Shown here: positions 3,966-6,019 of the stretch, piece by piece
Layout: every line of letters starts with the position of its first letter
Numbering within the stretch: position 1 is the stretch's first letter
DNA from: JAGXOF01 sp046545575
Lineage (GTDB): Bacteria > Chloroflexota > Dehalococcoidia > SZUA-161 > SpSt-899
Direction of reading: 5' to 3'
Assembly (NCBI GenBank): GCA_046545575.1
Contig: JBKGZM010000098.1
Location: forward strand, 1-6,019
Length of the DNA stretch: 6,019 nucleotides
Program-made: the position numbers and the translations under genes
Notes under the pieces: generated by a model
Told to the model about the DNA's origin: nothing
Database searches by the model: none
The model's input: only the letters and a program-made list of their open reading frames with translations

Positions 3966-5657
3966 TTGGTCAAAAGGATGAGTTCTAGTAAATCATCTGC
4001 TACGCAAGAGATTATGGAAGTAGTCCATGATCTTTGTGATATTGCGGGGTACGGGATTAACTCAGGGATACACGCTGGAGGAAGCGGGAATGAGGCTGCG
4101 AACTATATCCTGGGAAAGCTCCACGCGGCTGGCTTGACTGAGGCCAAACCTGAGCCAATTAAGGTGAATAGCCCATATCCTGAAAGCTACAACGTAACGG
4201 TGAAAATCGAAGGGAATGAAAGGCCATTAACTGAAGCATGTTTCCCTTTGCAGTGGACTGTTGGAACTCCCACAGGAGGCATTGAAGGGGAAATAGCATA
4301 TGTGGGGGATGGTTCAACATCTAATTTTGAACTTGTTGATGTTGCCGGTAAGATTGCTCTGATAGACGAGAAATTCATGCGGGGCTACATAGCCACGGCC
4401 AAAGATGCAACCATTACTGCCAAAGACAGGGGTGCTGTTGCTGTATTTAGAGCCAATCTCCAGGTGGATAGCCCACAACAGCAAAAAGGTGAAGGATCGC
4501 CGGCTGAACTCCTCCCGATTCCAGTTTTCTGTTTCAGTAAAAGCGGCGGCGATTATTTGAGGGACCTGGCTACATCCGGTGTTCCTCACACTGTCAAGAT
4601 GAAACTTGATGTGCCACATGAATTGTATGACGCCTTTAATGTGGTCTTTGAATTACCGGGAAATGGCATCTTAGATGAGACAATTCTGGTGGGTACACAC
4701 TACGACACTGGCCATTTTACCGGGGCTGTGGATAACAATGCTAGCGTGGCCTTAATGATAAAGTGGGCGGAATATTTTGCCTCCAAGCCGGTGGAGTCGA
4801 GGAACCGCGACATGATTTTTGCCTGGTGTTTTGGGCATGACTTTGACCTCAATTCAGGCCATTACCAGTTTGCTGAGGCACATAAGGACCAACTGGCGAA
4901 GGCGATAGTATGGGATGTTGACCATGCTGTTGGCGGTGTGAGGTATGTCTATGATGAAATCGGGGGGGCAATTGTTCCAGTCGAAGGTGAAACATGTGAG
5001 TTCTACATAATATCCAATAATTATACCTTTGCGAGGCTTGCCGCATTTACTATGGACAGGTATGGGTTTATATGCACTCAGACCCCCTTCAGAGAGTTCG
5101 GTGGAGGACCTCAGTGGGGTATGGCACCAACAACAAGTCCGTGGGTTAATGTGGCAAGTATTCCGCTCTATTATCATTCCACCCTGGATACGCCGGATAA
5201 GGTTACCCTGGACCAGTTAAGGTGGGCTTATGAGGCACATATTGAGATCCTGGAAAACGTTGATCGCACACCGACAGGATTTCTTTTCTACGATAACATC
5301 AGTAGAACCAGCACTAATAAGCCACCACAGGTGAGCATAGCGATACTGTCGGATACTGTAAGAGTAGGTGATACCGTAAAGGTATGGAATGACGAAACCC
5401 GGTTTTACGCCGATAAGGTCAGCTATCACTACCCGGCGCTACCTGAATGGGCAGGCACTACGTGGGACTGGGGGGACGGTAGTGATCCCACAGTTGGAGA
5501 GCCTACGGCTACCCATGTTTACCAGGACCCTGGAACCTATACGATCACGATGACGTTTACGGATACAAAGGGGGCCACAGGGAAGGCCACTAAAGAGATT
5601 AAGGTCCTGAGTAAATCCCAAACTGGGCAGCGGGCAGGAAATCGCTTGGAAATCTAG
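3966..5657 (+). CDS. M28 family metallohydrolase with PA-like and PKD domains
   Basis: The protein has 563 residues. An N-terminal helical part (about 10-60) precedes a PA-like insert at about 95-215 (VAGKIALID, DRGAVAVFRAN, LLPIPVFCFS). The di-zinc domain (about 220-435) shows HYD with His245 and Asp247, the bridging Asp256 in GAVDNNAS, Asp317 or Asp319 in VWDVDHAVGG, and the last ligand His404 in YYHSTLDTPDKV. Where most members have EExGLxGS, this one reads GHDFDLNSGH, so His291 and Asp292 stand in for the catalytic and metal-binding Glu pair. A PKD domain at about 454-548 has WDWGDGS (500-506) and HVYQDPGTYTITMTFTD (517-533). M28 enzymes are aminopeptidases, carboxypeptidases or amide hydrolases. 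No signal peptide or membrane segment is seen from the TTG start, although PKD domains are usually extracellular. The gene follows the URO-D-like gene by 42 bases and probably shares its promoter. Activity on an amide conjugate of the operon's substrate is inference. Confidence 0.88.
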   Translation: MVKRMSSSKSSATQEIMEVVHDLCDIAGYGINSGIHAGGSGNEAANYILGKLHAAGLTEAKPEPIKVNSPYPESYNVTVKIEGNERPLTEACFPLQWTVGTPTGGIEGEIAYVGDGSTSNFELVDVAGKIALIDEKFMRGYIATAKDATITAKDRGAVAVFRANLQVDSPQQQKGEGSPAELLPIPVFCFSKSGGDYLRDLATSGVPHTVKMKLDVPHELYDAFNVVFELPGNGILDETILVGTHYDTGHFTGAVDNNASVALMIKWAEYFASKPVESRNRDMIFAWCFGHDFDLNSGHYQFAEAHKDQLAKAIVWDVDHAVGGVRYVYDEIGGAIVPVEGETCEFYIISNNYTFARLAAFTMDRYGFICTQTPFREFGGGPQWGMAPTTSPWVNVASIPLYYHSTLDTPDKVTLDQLRWAYEAHIEILENVDRTPTGFLFYDNISRTSTNKPPQVSIAILSDTVRVGDTVKVWNDETRFYADKVSYHYPALPEWAGTTWDWGDGSDPTVGEPTATHVYQDPGTYTITMTFTDTKGATGKATKEIKVLSKSQTGQRAGNRLEI

Positions 5658-5671
5658 TCCAATTTGGTATA

Positions 5672-5700
5672 TTGACATACCCTGGCTGATATGATAATGT
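5672..5700 (+). promoter_or_regulatory. promoter downstream of the M28 gene
   Basis: TTGACA (5672-5677) is a perfect -35, with a 17-base spacer to TAATGT (5695-5700), a weak -10. A GATAAT (5693-5698) two bases earlier matches five of six but leaves only 15 bases of spacing. A small inverted repeat GGTAT/ATACC (5666-5670, 5677-5681) surrounds the -35. Confidence 0.6.
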
Positions 5701-5711
5701 TTTTACAACAA

Positions 5712-5723
5712 GTCGTATATGAC
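5712..5723. promoter_or_regulatory. operator-like dyad, copy B
   Basis: GTCGTATATGAC is the counterpart of GTCGCATACGAC at 2492-2503. Its symmetry is slightly worse (one G-T mismatch in the arms), while AACAAGTCG upstream and GACAT downstream are kept. It lies 11 bases after its -10, exactly as in copy A. Confidence 0.55.
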
Positions 5724-5765
5724 ATGTGTGACATACATAAGTTGAGTGCTACCAGGAGAAATATA

Positions 5766-5831
5766 GTGGAAGACTCTTCCCTTAGTAAAAGGCCGTATAG
5801 AAGCGTAGCGCGAGGCTCAAGGTGCCCCTGA
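5766..5831 (+). CDS. 21-codon reading frame behind promoter B (leader peptide or broken gene start)
   Basis: GTG 5766 lies seven bases after AGGAG (5754-5758), and the frame closes with TGA at 5829-5831. The peptide would be about 21 residues, beginning MEDSSLSKRPYRSVARG. The AGGAGAAA ribosome site and the start followed by GAA resemble the start of the URO-D-like gene, so initiation here is plausible. The frame's last third lies inside a strong hairpin. It may be a leader peptide, or the stub of a gene interrupted by the palindromic element. I recognise no family. Confidence 0.35.
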   Translation: MEDSSLSKRPYRSVARGSRCP

Positions 5832-5844
5832 AGGGTCGCGCTAC
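5805..5844. repeat. strong palindromic hairpin, REP-like
   Basis: GTAGCGCGA (5805-5813) and TCGCGCTAC (5836-5844) are perfect nine-base inverted copies. The 22-base centre can pair further: CTC-A-GG (5816-5822) with CC-T-G-AG (5827-5833), with bulged A at 5820 and 5831 and a TGCC loop. The GC-rich arms stand out from the AT-rich surroundings. No T-run follows, so it is not a standard terminator. An intergenic REP-like or MITE-like palindrome is the likeliest explanation, but only one copy is in the window. Confidence 0.6.
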
Positions 5845-5869
5845 AGAAATTTGGGAGTGAAACATTTCT
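5845..5869. repeat. short inverted repeat adjoining the palindrome
   Basis: AGAAAT (5845-5850) and ATTTCT (5864-5869) are perfect inverted copies around 13 bases, directly abutting the larger hairpin. Together they would give a leader RNA two tandem stems. It is AT-rich and could be chance. Confidence 0.3.
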
Positions 5870-5901
5870 AAAATGCTCAAGATTAAACAGCCTAAGTAAC
5901 A

Positions 5902-5912
5902 AAAGGAGGTGA
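5902..5912 (+). promoter_or_regulatory. very strong Shine-Dalgarno-like sequence without a clear gene
   Basis: AAAGGAGGTGA matches the full anti-Shine-Dalgarno complement. No ATG, GTG or TTG lies at the normal 5-10 base distance; the codon at 5914 is ATC, and its frame stops at 5947. Downstream short frames (ATG 5950 to TAA 6012, 20 codons; ATG 5954 to TGA 5980) are too short to call. Apart from this and the elements listed, I see no gene in the 362 bases 5658-6019. Confidence 0.4.
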
Positions 5913-6019
5913 CATCGAAGAGAACAAGGATAGAAAATATCCGGTCTGAATGCATGAAACAAAAAAGAAAGATACTATGAAGGGGGCTCGGGTTAAGATA
6001 TCCTATTGGTAAACAAGAA

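Larger units (their letters stand above)
5671..5728 (+). repeat. promoter-operator module, copy B of a pair
   Basis: This is the ungapped partner of 2451-2508, with 43 of 58 bases identical. It begins 13 bases after the M28 stop codon, so it starts a new transcription unit and is not an internal part of the operon. No intrinsic terminator separates the two. Confidence 0.75.

Noticed and set aside
5914..6012. TGA at 5947-5949 read through (selenocysteine) to join two short frames behind the strong Shine-Dalgarno site
   Set aside because: It would need an ATC start and the joined frame still ends at 6012, and no selenocysteine insertion stem is evident.

Overview
This 6 kb bacterial window holds five protein-coding genes and the tail of a probable sixth. 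GC content is moderate, and the intergenic DNA between the gene blocks is AT-richer. Gene order and protein types (a corrinoid-methyltransferase-like URO-D protein, an M28 hydrolase, a MarR regulator, a PemK/MazF toxin) suggest an anaerobic, soil or sediment bacterium. The URO-D-like protein is of a kind I associate with Chloroflexota (Dehalococcoidia) and sulfate reducers, but the sequence alone does not settle the taxon. Strong AGGAGG-type ribosome sites and sigma70-like promoters are visible.

Left part (1-1669, + strand): a toxin-antitoxin remnant at the window edge. A probable antitoxin C-terminus ending in Trp-rich acidic residues overlaps the start of a complete MazF/PemK endoribonuclease gene by 13 bases. 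A 251-base spacer with three compact inverted repeats follows. Next is a membrane-anchored alpha/beta hydrolase resembling proline iminopeptidases, which has a complete catalytic triad.

Middle (1732-2588): a MarR-family repressor on the - strand, read from a TTG start behind a perfect AGGAGG, converges on the hydrolase. Its 365-base upstream region is a divergent regulatory region. A leftward promoter for marR (TTGACA, 18-base spacer, TATATT) has an AT-rich dyad lying across its -10 and spacer. A rightward promoter (TTGACG, 17-base spacer, TATTGT) is followed by the dyad GTCGCATACGAC.

Right part (2589-5657, + strand): a two-gene operon. The first gene is a URO-D superfamily protein of the methyltransferase-like kind. 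The second, 42 bases downstream behind a strong Shine-Dalgarno site, is an M28-family metallohydrolase with a PA-like insert and a C-terminal PKD domain. It has no signal peptide, and the usual Glu-Glu pair is replaced by His-Asp.

The window ends (5658-6019) with a second copy of the promoter-plus-dyad module. It aligns to the first copy without gaps over 58 bases (43 identical) and drives a 21-codon reading frame that runs into a strong hairpin. No long gene begins before the window ends. The most interesting observation is this shared module, which implies that one regulator controls at least two neighbouring transcription units. The simplest model is a small-molecule-responsive MarR circuit controlling a URO-D/M28 catabolic operon and a third unit further right. 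The substrate is unknown.
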